From NCBI RefSeq assembly GCF_029360725.1, contig NZ_JARKMY010000009.1, positions 124,001 to 188,000 on the forward strand: a stretch of 64,000 bases of DNA, given 5' to 3'. Origin of the DNA: Chryseolinea sp. H1M3-3. GTDB lineage: Bacteria; Bacteroidota; Bacteroidia; Cytophagales; Cyclobacteriaceae. The notes under the pieces are model-generated. The model searched no databases and was not told where the DNA came from. It worked only from the letters and a program-made list of their open reading frames with translations. Shown piece after piece: positions 1 through 8,842 of this stretch. Each line of letters opens with the position of its first letter. Position 1 is the first letter of the stretch. The position numbers and the translations under genes were made by a program.

Positions 1-201
1 TCTGTATTGGATGCGAACGACAATGATGGTTTCGTATTCATAACCAATGATAATAAAAAAGCTCAGAAGCAGCCGGTGGTCATAGCGTCGTTTGACGGTA
101 AAACCATTAGAATCAGCCGAGGCTTGGAAAACACAAATGCCTTAATCGTTTCCGGCAGCGCTTATCTTACCGATAACTCACCCATCTCCATCATTAAATA
201 A
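1..201 (+). CDS. C-terminal end of an RND efflux periplasmic adaptor (partial)
   Basis: The reading frame is open from base 1 to the stop at 199-201 and lacks its beginning, so about 66 C-terminal residues are present. The residues resemble the beta-barrel/membrane-proximal end of HlyD/AcrA-type membrane fusion proteins, with a short beta-rich stretch followed by a glycine- and serine-containing tail ending in PISIIK. The stronger argument is context: the RND pump starts 6 bases after the stop, the usual adaptor-then-pump order. It would link the inner-membrane pump to an outer-membrane channel. The assignment from this fragment alone is weak and rests mostly on the neighbour. Confidence 0.6.
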   Translation, partial: SVLDANDNDGFVFITNDNKKAQKQPVVIASFDGKTIRISRGLENTNALIVSGSAYLTDNSPISIIK

Positions 202-207
202 GCGCAT

Positions 208-3200
208 ATGAAAATTTCTGAATATGCTGTAAAGAACTATCAGTTCACACTCATTATGTTTTTGATGGCGGTTGCCTTAGGTGTGACTACTTTATTTAAT
301 ATGCCACGAAGTGAAGATCCTGATATTGAAGCGCCTCAGTATGCCATTGTAGTTGTATATCCTGGCACTAGTCCAAAAGACATGGAAGAATTAGTTGTTG
401 ATCCAGTGGAGGAAAAAATAAATGAACTGGAAGACATGAAGCGGATCAAAACCACGATCAGCGATGGGCTTGCCGTGTTTCGCGTCGAGTATAAATATGA
501 AAGTGATCCAGATGAAAAATACCAGGAGTTGGTTCGTGAAATAAACAGTCTTAGACCGGATTTGCCAAAGGATATTTTTAGCATCGAAATTCAAAAGTTT
601 CAGCCCTCGGATGTTAACATCGTACAGATAGCATTGATTTCTGAAAATGCTTCTCGCACTAAACTGAAATTTTATGCAGAAGCATTGCAAGATGAGCTTG
701 AGAAGATCTCTGCATTAAAAAATGTTGAAATTCAAGGACTGCCGGAACAGGTTGTTCGTATTGAACTGCGCCTTGAAAAGATTGCTCAAATGCATATCCC
801 TTTAGATGCTGTAATCGGGACACTCCAAAGTGAAATGGCAAATATCCCTGGCGGTAGTATCGTGGCAGGTTCAAAAACATTCAGTATAAAAACCAGTGGT
901 AACTATACCAGTCTTGATGAAATTAAGAACACCATTGTGTATGCGGCGAACGGAAAAAATATCTTACTTCGGGATGTCGCTGATGCGTACATAACATTTG
1001 ATGAAACCAAACACATTACACGTCTGAACGGTCATCGTTGTGTTTTTGTCATCGCGGCACAAAAACCCGGATTAAATATCACCCAAACTCAAAAGGTATA
1101 CGCTCCCGTGCTGGAAGCCTATGATAAAAAGCTGCCATCGAACATTGATATGGTACATCACTTTGACCAGGCAGATAATGTAAATGGCAGGCTGGCAGGT
1201 TTAGGGAAAGATTTTCTCATTGCAATTTTTCTGGTTTCCATAACCCTTTTGCCCTTAGGATTTCGTGCTGCCACCATCGTGATGATATCCATTCCATTAT
1301 CCCTGGCAATTGGTCTGGTGCTGCTGAATTTGCTGGGGATTAGTTTGAATCAGTTGAGTATTGTAGGTCTGGTAGTGGCGCTTGGCCTGTTAGTTGACGA
1401 TAGTATTGTTGTAGTAGAAAATATTGAACGTTGGATGCGCGAGGGCCACTCCAGATTCGAAGCAACTATCAAAGCAACAAAACAGATAGGCCTGGCGGTA
1501 GTAGGCTGTACAGCAACGTTGATCATTGCATTTATGCCTCTGGTGTTTTTGCCAGAAGGCGCCGGAGATTTCATCAGAGGTTTGCCACTTGCTGTGATCA
1601 TGTCGGTATTGGCATCGATGCTGGTGTCTCTAACGGTTATTCCATTTTTGTCTAGCAGATTGTTAAAAGATCATGGTCATACAGGAGGGAACGTTTTTAT
1701 GCAGGCCCTTCAAAAGGTGATTCATGGAAGTTATTCCCGGCTGTTGGATAAAGCATTAAAGCATCCTGTTGTCACAACGGTTGTGGCAGGCGTCATCTTC
1801 TTTGGGTCGTTGCAGTTGTTTCCGGTGATAGGTTTTGCATTGTTTCCAGCTTCCGAAAAGCCACAATTCATTATCAATGCGATTACCCCGTTGCAAACCA
1901 ATCTCGATCGTACGGATTCGGTTGCCAGATTTGTTGAACGTGCTGTTAGCCGAATACCACAGGTGTCTTATTATGCAACAAATGTCGGCAAAGGCAATCC
2001 ACGCATTTATTATAATGTTGTTCAGGAAAATGAGAGGACTGATTTCGCACAAGTGTTTGTTCAACTAAACGATGACACATCACCTGCGGAAAAGGTCAGA
2101 ATAATCAATGCGCTTCGTGATGAATTTAAAACATACCCTGACGCTAAAATTGAAGTAAAAAACTTTGAGCAAGGTCCACCAATTGTTGCACCGGTAGAAG
2201 TCAGGTTATTTGGAGACAATCTTGACTCGCTTCGGCACTATGCGTCACACATTGAAAAGTTGCTCGCTCAAACCGAGGGAACGATCTATGTGAATAATCC
2301 TGTGAGTAATCTGAAAAGTGATATGCGCGTCGTTATCAACCAGGACAAAGCGCGTATGAGTGGAATAAATACCGTAGACATTGATCGTACAGTAAGGCTT
2401 GCTATTGCGGGCTTGGATATGGGCAATTTCTCGGATGCGGATGGAGAGGACTTCGATATTTTTTTAACAACCCCCAAAAAAGAAAGGGCTACACTGGCAT
2501 CTCTTGACAACCTTTTTGTAAATACGAGTCATGGTTCGGCCGTGCCGTTAGAGCAGATTGCCACACTGAAATTAGAATCGTCGCCACTCAGAATAGATCA
2601 TTACAACAAGATCAGAATGGTTTCTGTATCAGCCTTTGTTCAAAAAGGTTATTTAAACGACAAAGTCATTAGCACGGTGGTTGAGAAAATGAATCATCTG
2701 AAATTGCCTGATGGATACAGTTTTATGATGGGCGGTGATGTGGAGGCTAGCAACGAATCTTTTGGTGGCCTGGGGCCAATCATTATTGTAACGGTATTCA
2801 TGTTTGTCGCGGTGTTGATATTAATGTTCAAGACATTTAAAAGCATGTTGATCGTTTTAAGTGTAATACCATTGGGAGTTGTTGGTGCAGCCATAGCGTT
2901 GCTTATCACTGGAAACCCGTTGTCGTTTGTCGCGATTATCGGACTCATTGCATTGGCAGGGGTGGAGGTAAAGAATTCCATTCTATTGGTCGACTTTACC
3001 AATCAATTGCGCGCCCAGGGTAAATCCGTGGATGAAGCAATACGGGAAGCAGGAGAGGTACGTTTTCTTCCTATCGTCCTGACGTCATTGACTGCCATTG
3101 GCGGATTATTACCCATTGCGCTCTCTACCAATCCATTGATTGCTCCTTTGGCGATCGTATTGATCGGTGGGTTGATCAGTTCTACACTTCTCTCCAGAAT

Positions 3201-3252
3201 CGTCACGCCGGTGGTCTACAAGCTGATACCGCCACAGATCAACCAGGTTTAA
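208..3252 (+). CDS. RND-family efflux pump, inner-membrane subunit
   Basis: This 1014-residue protein has the length and two-fold layout of AcrB/MdtB-type RND transporters: TM1, a large periplasmic loop, a TM block, then the same again. Proton-relay residues of the family are visible as adjacent aspartates D397-D398 in the motif GLLVDDSIVVVEN and a lysine K922 in VKNSILLVDF. The RND signature SEDPDIEAP near residue 36 and the C-terminal PVVYKLIPP are also typical. It uses the proton gradient to export substrates through the adaptor encoded just upstream and an outer-membrane channel not in this window. The substrate cannot be told from the sequence. The ATG at 208 lies 6 bases after the adaptor stop, consistent with one operon. 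Confidence 0.95.
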   Translation: MKISEYAVKNYQFTLIMFLMAVALGVTTLFNMPRSEDPDIEAPQYAIVVVYPGTSPKDMEELVVDPVEEKINELEDMKRIKTTISDGLAVFRVEYKYESDPDEKYQELVREINSLRPDLPKDIFSIEIQKFQPSDVNIVQIALISENASRTKLKFYAEALQDELEKISALKNVEIQGLPEQVVRIELRLEKIAQMHIPLDAVIGTLQSEMANIPGGSIVAGSKTFSIKTSGNYTSLDEIKNTIVYAANGKNILLRDVADAYITFDETKHITRLNGHRCVFVIAAQKPGLNITQTQKVYAPVLEAYDKKLPSNIDMVHHFDQADNVNGRLAGLGKDFLIAIFLVSITLLPLGFRAATIVMISIPLSLAIGLVLLNLLGISLNQLSIVGLVVALGLLVDDSIVVVENIERWMREGHSRFEATIKATKQIGLAVVGCTATLIIAFMPLVFLPEGAGDFIRGLPLAVIMSVLASMLVSLTVIPFLSSRLLKDHGHTGGNVFMQALQKVIHGSYSRLLDKALKHPVVTTVVAGVIFFGSLQLFPVIGFALFPASEKPQFIINAITPLQTNLDRTDSVARFVERAVSRIPQVSYYATNVGKGNPRIYYNVVQENERTDFAQVFVQLNDDTSPAEKVRIINALRDEFKTYPDAKIEVKNFEQGPPIVAPVEVRLFGDNLDSLRHYASHIEKLLAQTEGTIYVNNPVSNLKSDMRVVINQDKARMSGINTVDIDRTVRLAIAGLDMGNFSDADGEDFDIFLTTPKKERATLASLDNLFVNTSHGSAVPLEQIATLKLESSPLRIDHYNKIRMVSVSAFVQKGYLNDKVISTVVEKMNHLKLPDGYSFMMGGDVEASNESFGGLGPIIIVTVFMFVAVLILMFKTFKSMLIVLSVIPLGVVGAAIALLITGNPLSFVAIIGLIALAGVEVKNSILLVDFTNQLRAQGKSVDEAIREAGEVRFLPIVLTSLTAIGGLLPIALSTNPLIAPLAIVLIGGLISSTLLSRIVTPVVYKLIPPQINQV

Positions 3253-3260
3253 ATGTAACA

Positions 3261-3322
3261 AAGTGTTTAGGTTTTTGCATAACGCGAACGATACGTTCCA
3301 TTATTCAAACGCCTAAACACTT
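3261..3322. repeat. 11-bp inverted repeat after the RND gene
   Basis: AAGTGTTTAGG at 3261-3271 is exactly complementary to CCTAAACACTT at 3312-3322, with a 40-bp loop. It starts 8 bases after the pump stop codon. The loop is long and no T-run follows, so it is a poor intrinsic terminator. The right arm carries the CCTAAACA word that forms microsatellites at 5828 and 16413. Confidence 0.5.
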
Positions 3323-3450
3323 ACTTCAAAAACACAATTCCTGTCAAACGTCAGTAACAAAGACTGATTTGTATTTGCTCAATAACTTCTGAAAGTCAGT
3401 GACAACTGCTTCGTTTCAAGCGACATTTGATACATAAAAAAATTTGATCT

Positions 3451-3633
3451 ATGAAAATTTTACTGGGTATTGTACTGCTTGGATATATGATTTTCGGAGC
3501 AGTGAGCGAAAGTCCTAATGAAAAAAATTTGCAAGAGAACAAAGTGTCCAAAATGAATGTCGGGAAGGGGGACACTGTGCAAAGCAAAAAAGTTGTTTAT
3601 CTTGATGCTGATGGCAAACTAATTGAAGACTGA
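3451..3633 (+). CDS. Small exported hypothetical protein (60 aa)
   Basis: The product is not recognised. Residues 1-17 form a compact hydrophobic signal or membrane segment (MKILLGIVLLGYMIFGA), followed by a charged, lysine- and asparagine-rich tail of about 40 residues ending in DADGKLIED. No cysteine lipobox is present. A well-formed signal segment directly after the ATG, and an AT-rich upstream region, argue for a real gene; the short length argues for caution. It stands alone between the pump operon and the convergent muramidase gene. It could be a small periplasmic or membrane-tethered peptide. Confidence 0.5.
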   Translation: MKILLGIVLLGYMIFGAVSESPNEKNLQENKVSKMNVGKGDTVQSKKVVYLDADGKLIED

Positions 3634-3706
3634 ATATTGTTAGCTTCCCCGTTAGCTAGTGACTCTTTCAAATTTAGTACGATAACCAACCCTTTTACTA
3701 CATCCA

Positions 3707-4933
3707 TTAAGGGTACAGCAAATACTTCTTCCTCATTTCTTTATAATTGCTGAGTCCTGGCTCCCAGCTTGCCCGAATTTCCTTCTCCGATTTTCCGTCC
3801 TGAATTTGTTGACGGAAAGTTTCAACGCCTACCAGCCTTTCAATCGTTCCCATTTCCCTGCTTAAACTGGAATCAAAGAATTTTTCTTTATGAGGGTATG
3901 AATTGTACAATTCGATCATCCACTGCAAGTTAATCTGCCGCCGCTGACGAAGCAGGCCGATATCATACTTTCTGAGATCTAATCCGTAACACACTTGGTT
4001 CATGTGCAAGGGTGTTTCTGCCATTCCCTTAATGCTCACCGGCGTATAAGAAAATTCATAAATCCCTTTTAATTCCGGACTTCCTAAGACGGTAAAAGGA
4101 TAATATGTTCCCCGGCCATGATTGAGATATGTTCCTTCAAACAGACAAGTTGATGGATATAACATTACAGCTTGTTGCGTATTCAAATTCGGCGATGGGC
4201 TAACGGGTAGGGTATAGGGCATATCATGATTATAATTGGCCACCTTCACAATCCGAAGCTTACATTTCACTTTATTGGTGAGCCATCCCTCACCGTTGGC
4301 CATCTGCGCAAACTCGCCTACGGTTAACCCATGGGCTATTGGTAACGGAAACATTCCGATGCCTGATGTGAATTTCATATCCAGTATGGGCCCGTCTATT
4401 AAATAGCCGTTGGGGTTTGGCCGGTCAAGGATTAAAAGTTCTTTATCGTTTTCGTGGCAAGCCTCCATTAATCGCGCAAGGGCATTAATGTTTGTATAAA
4501 ACCGGCATCCTACATCCTGTAAATCATAAATCAGGATATCGACATCAGCAAGATCTTCCTTCGTAGGTTTATTTTTCTTTCCGTATAAAGAGATAATAGA
4601 AATACCTGTAGCAACATCGGTCTCATCCGAAACTAGAACACCCGCACTTGCCTTGCCTCGGAAACCGTGTTCCGGACCAAATACTTTGACGATGTTGACG
4701 CCCAAGCTTTTCAGACTGTCTACTAGATGAGTGTCGCCAATGATGGACGTAAGGTTGGCTAGAATAGCTACACGTTTATTTTTTAGATATGGCAGGTATT
4801 GATCAACCTGGTCGGCGCCAGTCAAAATTTTCTTTTCTTGAAATCGAATTTCCCTTTTGGTATCCACGGAATGCGACCGGATAAAAAGACAACTGATTAA
4901 AACGACTGTTAAAAGGATTAATTTTTTTTGCAT
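3707..4933 (-). CDS. namZ: DUF1343 / NamZ-type exo-beta-N-acetylmuramidase
   Basis: The protein matches the DUF1343 family, whose characterised member NamZ removes N-acetylmuramic acid from the non-reducing ends of peptidoglycan fragments. Recognisable segments in order are KRVAILANLTSI (a Rossmann-like start), FGPEHGFRG, DILIYDLQDVGCRFYT, LILDRPNPNG, and SPSPNLNT followed by YPSTCLFEGTYLNHGRGT. These conserved blocks cover the full family length. I chose the ATG at 4933 because the 20 residues after it (MQKKLILLTVVLISCLFIRS) are a good signal peptide, whereas the 21 residues encoded by the longer frame up to 4996 are not. It probably acts in the periplasm in cell-wall recycling. It is convergent with the small exported gene and has no operon partner. 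Confidence 0.88.
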   Translation of the reverse strand: MQKKLILLTVVLISCLFIRSHSVDTKREIRFQEKKILTGADQVDQYLPYLKNKRVAILANLTSIIGDTHLVDSLKSLGVNIVKVFGPEHGFRGKASAGVLVSDETDVATGISIISLYGKKNKPTKEDLADVDILIYDLQDVGCRFYTNINALARLMEACHENDKELLILDRPNPNGYLIDGPILDMKFTSGIGMFPLPIAHGLTVGEFAQMANGEGWLTNKVKCKLRIVKVANYNHDMPYTLPVSPSPNLNTQQAVMLYPSTCLFEGTYLNHGRGTYYPFTVLGSPELKGIYEFSYTPVSIKGMAETPLHMNQVCYGLDLRKYDIGLLRQRRQINLQWMIELYNSYPHKEKFFDSSLSREMGTIERLVGVETFRQQIQDGKSEKEIRASWEPGLSNYKEMRKKYLLYP

Positions 4934-5034
4934 ATGTGCAAGATAAGTGTTTCTCCAACAGCCCGAAAGAGATCGGAATAAACATCTAAATAACAAAACT
5001 CTGCAGCATCGTTTTCCACTTTCAAAAAAACTAT

Positions 5035-5042
5035 TACATTTG
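5035..5042 (+). promoter_or_regulatory. Candidate Bacteroidota -7 box (TACATTTG)
   Basis: TACATTTG is an exact match to the Bacteroidota TAnnTTTG -7 element. No clear TTTG -33 box was seen 19-21 bases upstream. Transcription would begin near 5049, just before the short ORF and about 120 bases ahead of the terminator at 5169. Confidence 0.4.
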
Positions 5043-5048
5043 TCACAT

Positions 5049-5198
5049 CATGAACACATCAGTATTCCATATCGACGCAATGATTCAGCTTCGCAAAAAC
5101 GTGAAGATGACTTCAATGCCCGGGAATTATCGATGTCGGTAAGATGAAACAACTTACTAACGATATAGAAGCCCGGGTCAAACGCCCGGGCTTTTTTT
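5049..5198 (+). ncRNA. Candidate small RNA or transcription attenuator with 30-codon ORF
   Basis: Between an exact TAnnTTTG box and a strong intrinsic terminator lies a transcript-sized stretch of about 150 bases. It contains an ORF of 30 codons at 5050-5142 that would start at the predicted transcript 5' end. The word GCCCGGG occurs at 5118-5124 and again in the terminator left arm at 5171-5177, so the upstream copy could pair with either terminator arm. That arrangement would permit an antiterminator, with the short ORF acting as a leader peptide for the DinB-like gene at 5221. A stand-alone small RNA is equally possible. Nothing in the peptide is recognisable. Confidence 0.35.
5169..5198 (+). 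terminator. Rho-independent terminator
   Basis: AAGCCCGGG (5169-5177) pairs perfectly with CCCGGGCTT (5185-5193) around the 7-base loop TCAAACG, followed by a run of seven T at 5192-5198. It is the clearest terminator in the window. It sits only 22 bases before the DinB-like ATG, which suggests attenuation or the end of an independent short transcript. Confidence 0.85.
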
Positions 5199-5220
5199 AT
5201 TAACAACAGATTTGAATCTT

Positions 5221-5796
5221 ATGCCTTTTGAACATACACTTATTAACTTAAAACGCGAACTCATACGCACGTTTGCCGTTGTGGATGAATGGTTCGACAA
5301 AGCACATACGTTACGTAGTTATAAGCCCGCCGACGGAGGATGGGGTGTTAGCGAAGTGCTGGAACATATTATGCTTACCAATCATTTTTTGCTTATCGTT
5401 ATTGAAAAAGGAACGTTAAAGGCACTGAAGAAAAGCGAAAATATCGACGGCAAGTTCATCGTACCTGAAGACTACGTCCTGGCTACCCCAGGTTTGCTAC
5501 AGATCGGGGACCCGAATGCTTTTGAATGGCAACGCCCTGAGCATCATCAACCCACGGGAAGTCAGTCGTTGCATGACGTCAGGCGGGAGATTCGAGATCA
5601 ACTTGACCAATGTTTAATCACACTTGAATTACTTCAGCGTGGCGAAGGTATATTGCACCATACAACAATGTCGGTGAACAGCCTGGGAAAGTTGGATGTT
5701 TATCAATACGTTTATTTTCTAGCCTTACATGCACAGCGCCATTTAATACAGATGAAGAATATCGAACAGGAGTTTGAAAAATGTTTAAGTGTCTAG
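5221..5796 (+). CDS. DinB-like four-helix-bundle protein
   Basis: This protein of about 191 residues resembles the DinB/YfiT-like superfamily, small metal-binding four-helix bundles. Visible hallmarks are WGVSEVLEHI near residue 45, with the first histidine ligand, and the late helix ALHAQRHLIQMKNIE with an HxxRH pattern, matching the usual spacing of metal-ligand histidines. Many members are of unknown function; some are thiol-dependent transferases or hydrolases. The ATG at 5221 is preferred to the TTG at 5212. It lies directly after the strong terminator at 5169-5198, so its expression may be attenuated. The next gene starts 65 bases downstream, so the two may share a transcript. Confidence 0.7.
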   Translation: MPFEHTLINLKRELIRTFAVVDEWFDKAHTLRSYKPADGGWGVSEVLEHIMLTNHFLLIVIEKGTLKALKKSENIDGKFIVPEDYVLATPGLLQIGDPNAFEWQRPEHHQPTGSQSLHDVRREIRDQLDQCLITLELLQRGEGILHHTTMSVNSLGKLDVYQYVYFLALHAQRHLIQMKNIEQEFEKCLSV

Positions 5797-5827
5797 CTAT
5801 GGCCACGTTACCCTTGATGATGCATTA

Positions 5828-5851
5828 CCTAAACACCTAAACACCCAAACA
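5828..5851. repeat. Three copies of the 8-mer CCTAAACA
   Basis: Units at 5828-5835, 5836-5843 and 5844-5851, the last with one substitution (CCCAAACA). The array lies 10 bases before the yegD-like ATG. The same 8-mer forms a longer array at 16413-16460. Confidence 0.7.
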
Positions 5852-5861
5852 CTTCTCCACT

Positions 5862-7115
5862 ATGGCCATCTCCTGCGGAATCGACTTCGGTACCTCTAAT
5901 TCGAGTGTGGCCATTGCCCAGCATGATCAAGTTATACTGGTACCGGTCGAGAAGACGCACATAACTATACCGAGCGCGATTTTTATTCCGCCGCAGGGTT
6001 ACAACCCTATTTATGGCCGCGCCGCCGTCAAAATGTTTTTCGATCGACAGGAGGGAAGATTCATGCGAAGTTTAAAACGTGTTCTCGGAACACCGCTGAT
6101 GAAACATGGCACTCAGGTCAATGGTAAGCCCCTGAAATTTGAAAAGATCATCGCATCTTTTATTCAGAATTTGAAAGAACGGGCCAACATTCTTGCAAAG
6201 GAAGAGATTGAAAATGTGGTGATGGGGCGTCCGGTTCATTTTGTCGACAACGACAAAGATGCGGATCACCGGGCACAGGAGGAGTTAACAAGCATTGCAC
6301 AACGGATAGGATATAAGCATGTTGAATTTCAATTTGAACCCATCGCCGCTGCGTTTGCGCATGAAGTAAATATTAAAGGTGAAAAGCTAGCCATTGTTGC
6401 GGATCTCGGCGGAGGAACTTCCGATTTTACAGTGATCCGATTGTCTTCTCAATACGCAGCCAAGGCGGATCGTGCTGAGGATATATTAGCGAATACCGGT
6501 GTACGGGTTGGTGGCAATGATTTTGACAAAGACCTGGCACTATCGAGCATTATGCCCGAGTTAGGATATCTCAGTACGTATGGTAAGAAGAATTTGGAAG
6601 TGCCACTGAAATATTACCATGATCTTGCGGAATGGAGTAAGGTGAATCTACTGTACTCCCCAAAAGTCCTTTCACAGGTAAGGCAATTTTTTCACGAATC
6701 GCATGATAAAAGAAGGTTTGGAAGATTGCTGAAACTTTTAGAACAGGAGCGAGGACACAGTCTTTTAAGCACTGCCGAGGATACAAAAATCGCACTAACC
6801 ACTCGAGCCGACCATACTGCTTCATTCGATTTTCTGGAAAAGGATTTTGCAATTCCAATAAGCCGGAAACAGTTTGAAGATGCCATTCAACACGAGGTCG
6901 GGAAAATATCCAAAGCTGCAACGGAGTGCCTGCTGAAATCCGGTATTAAAGCTGATAAAATAGATCTTGTAATTCTTACCGGAGGCTCAACTGAAGTTCC
7001 TCTTGTACAATTGGCATTTAAGAAATTATTTCCCCAGGCTGCCGTAGCAGATGAGAATAAATTGTCAAGCGTTGGAATTGGTCTTGCATATGATAGCCGG
7101 AAAAAATTCAGATAA
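5862..7115 (+). CDS. yegD: Hsp70-family chaperone-like protein, YegD type
   Basis: The 417 residues carry the actin/Hsp70 ATPase fold. The phosphate-1 loop is GIDFGTSNSSVAIA near residues 6-19, the phosphate-2 motif is ADLGGGTSDFTV starting at D181, and the adenosine motif ILTGGSTEVP is near residue 371. The protein ends soon after the ATPase domain, with no canonical substrate-binding beta-sandwich or lid, as in Escherichia coli YegD (about 450 residues). It is expected to be cytoplasmic and to bind ATP; the client and biological role of YegD are poorly known. The ATG at 5862 sits 10 bases after an 8-bp microsatellite, which may affect translation initiation. The gene ends 65 bases from a convergent hydrolase. 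Confidence 0.88.
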   Translation: MAISCGIDFGTSNSSVAIAQHDQVILVPVEKTHITIPSAIFIPPQGYNPIYGRAAVKMFFDRQEGRFMRSLKRVLGTPLMKHGTQVNGKPLKFEKIIASFIQNLKERANILAKEEIENVVMGRPVHFVDNDKDADHRAQEELTSIAQRIGYKHVEFQFEPIAAAFAHEVNIKGEKLAIVADLGGGTSDFTVIRLSSQYAAKADRAEDILANTGVRVGGNDFDKDLALSSIMPELGYLSTYGKKNLEVPLKYYHDLAEWSKVNLLYSPKVLSQVRQFFHESHDKRRFGRLLKLLEQERGHSLLSTAEDTKIALTTRADHTASFDFLEKDFAIPISRKQFEDAIQHEVGKISKAATECLLKSGIKADKIDLVILTGGSTEVPLVQLAFKKLFPQAAVADENKLSSVGIGLAYDSRKKFR

Positions 7116-7179
7116 ACAATCCAGGAACAATGCCAGCGGGTTCGTATAATTCCTTAATATCCGTTTTGCTGCTGTTTTT

Positions 7180-8310
7180 TTATTTCCACCATGTGGAATG
7201 AGGAAATTCAGGCTGCTGCAATACAACTGCTTCACCGATCTTGGGCGTCGTAATCGGGACGAGTCTTTCATGGGCGCGTGTGGTTACCCGGTTAATAGGG
7301 TCCGTCCAGGTATGCATGGCCAGGGTAAAGGCGCCCCAGTGTATAGGCATCATCAGTTTACCCTTCAAGTCAAGTGCCGCTTCTACCGTTTGCTCAGGCA
7401 TCATGTGAATATCCTTCCAGAGTTCATTATACTGCCCGCATTCCAGCATAACAAAATCGAAAGGGCCATACTTATTACCAATCTCTTTAAAATGCGGACC
7501 ATATCCGCTGTCGCCGCTGAAGTACACGTTGCTGTTGTCAGTTTTCACAACCCATGACGCCCATAAAGTGGTGAAGCCGTTGAACAAACCTCTGCCAGAA
7601 AAGTGGCGCGCAGGCGTACAAATAAAAGTAAAGCCATTTTCTTTAGATTCCTGCCACCAGTCAAGCTCAATAATTTTTTCAGCAGGAACATTCCATTTCT
7701 CCAAATGAACGCCGACACCTAATGGAACATAAAATCTTCCCACTTTGTCTTTGAGTTTGATGATGGACTCATAATCCAGGTGATCATAATGATCATGAGA
7801 CAACACAACGGCATCAATAAAGGGCAACTTGTCAATATTTATAGGAAGTTCTTTGCTATACCGTTTTGGGCCTAAGAGGGGATGAGGAGACGGAGATTTA
7901 CCTAACATCGGATCAAAGAAAATTCTTTTTCCTTCCATTTCCAGCAGACATGCTGAATGGCCGAACCAGGTAAGGCGCTTTAAAGCTGGTGGCTTTCCGA
8001 TGATTTGAAGAGAGTCTATTTTCTGAACAGGAAGAGGAGACGCCGGCTCAAGACCAGGGAGTTCTTTAAATAAAAAGTCATAGAGCACACGAATTGTATT
8101 CACGAAACCGATGTCACGGGTTGTAGGAATTGCATTGACAAAAATGCCATCCTTAAACTGTGCTGACTGCGCGTATTGTTGTTGTTGTGCCTTAGAAGGA
8201 GATCCGCCAAATTGCGGGCTGAGGTTGATAAATAGTGTTGCCGTGACGAGAACAATGATGACCATACCCGCTATCGCAATTCCAAATAGTTTGATCCCTT
8301 TTTTAATCAT
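7180..8310 (-). CDS. Membrane-anchored metallo-beta-lactamase-fold hydrolase (NAPE-PLD-like)
   Basis: A 376-residue protein with an N-terminal hydrophobic helix (residues 8-30), then an MBL fold. The metal-binding motif SHDHYDH lies at 171-177 (H172, H174, D176, H177). Further ligands are expected in ARHFSGRG, in YFSGDSGYG and in MPIHWGAF. The pattern of WFGHSACLLEMEGKRIFFDP and the late histidine matches the UlaG/NAPE-phospholipase-D-like branch, whose members hydrolyse phosphodiester or lactone substrates. It likely faces the periplasm. It is divergent from padR, with about 200 bases between the two starts. The substrate is unknown. Confidence 0.85.
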   Translation of the reverse strand: MIKKGIKLFGIAIAGMVIIVLVTATLFINLSPQFGGSPSKAQQQQYAQSAQFKDGIFVNAIPTTRDIGFVNTIRVLYDFLFKELPGLEPASPLPVQKIDSLQIIGKPPALKRLTWFGHSACLLEMEGKRIFFDPMLGKSPSPHPLLGPKRYSKELPINIDKLPFIDAVVLSHDHYDHLDYESIIKLKDKVGRFYVPLGVGVHLEKWNVPAEKIIELDWWQESKENGFTFICTPARHFSGRGLFNGFTTLWASWVVKTDNSNVYFSGDSGYGPHFKEIGNKYGPFDFVMLECGQYNELWKDIHMMPEQTVEAALDLKGKLMMPIHWGAFTLAMHTWTDPINRVTTRAHERLVPITTPKIGEAVVLQQPEFPHSTWWK

Positions 8311-8443
8311 TTTTAGAAAACATCAATGTGCGTAACACCCGAACATAGAATCAATGACGGCGACAAGATCGTTTTATTTTAATTGTAATAAGGGAACTAC
8401 CAAATAAATTTTGACAGGTCACTCAAATGTGAAAATATTTTTA

Positions 8444-8473
8444 TTGGATTTGTAACCTCTTTCGAAATCTTTG
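8444..8473 (+). promoter_or_regulatory. Candidate promoter of the padR-permease operon
   Basis: TTG at 8444-8446 is followed 19 bases later by AATCTTTG at 8466-8473, one mismatch from the Bacteroidota TAnnTTTG -7 box and with the favoured 19-base spacing. Transcription would begin near 8480, leaving a leader of about 28 bases before the PadR ATG at 8509. Confidence 0.35.
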
Positions 8474-8508
8474 GTACCTTAGGCAAAGGTGAAACAAATA
8501 ACCTTTTT

Positions 8509-8841
8509 ATGAAAGGAACTTCATTAGGAGAATTTGAAGAATTAGTGCTGTTATCCGTGGGCATTTTGTTTGATGATGCCTATGGGCTGGCGATCGTCGA
8601 TGAATTGCAAAATAAAACCGGACGAAATATCATGATCAGTTCGGTGCACAAAGCTTTAGTCCGCCTTCAGGAAAAAGGTTATCTCAAGTCCCGAATGGGT
8701 GGGGCAACAACCATAAGAGGTGGCAGAGACAAGCGACTTTACACCCTTACACCCGCAGGAGTAAGTGTGCTCCGAGAAATGAAAGAGCTACGAAACCAGA
8801 TGTGGAAAGAGGTTCCTAAAATTGTTTGGGAAGTAAAATAA
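8509..8841 (+). CDS. PadR-family transcriptional regulator
   Basis: A 110-residue protein consisting almost entirely of a winged-helix PadR domain. It starts with GEFEELVLLSVGIL, has the recognition helix region around MISSVHKALVRLQEKGYLKS, and ends with the wing RGGRDKRLYTLTPAG. It lacks the long C-terminal helical domain of larger PadR proteins, as in the short subfamily paired with FtsX permeases in Bacteroidota. It probably represses its own operon in response to an unknown ligand or envelope stress. The permease ATG follows its stop after a single base, so the two are co-transcribed and probably translationally coupled. Confidence 0.9.
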   Translation: MKGTSLGEFEELVLLSVGILFDDAYGLAIVDELQNKTGRNIMISSVHKALVRLQEKGYLKSRMGGATTIRGGRDKRLYTLTPAGVSVLREMKELRNQMWKEVPKIVWEVK

Positions 8842-8842
8842 T

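Noticed and set aside
4947-5147. 66-codon plus-strand frame overlapping the muramidase 5' end
   Set aside because: Low-complexity composition, overlaps the gene start and promoter region, no domain.
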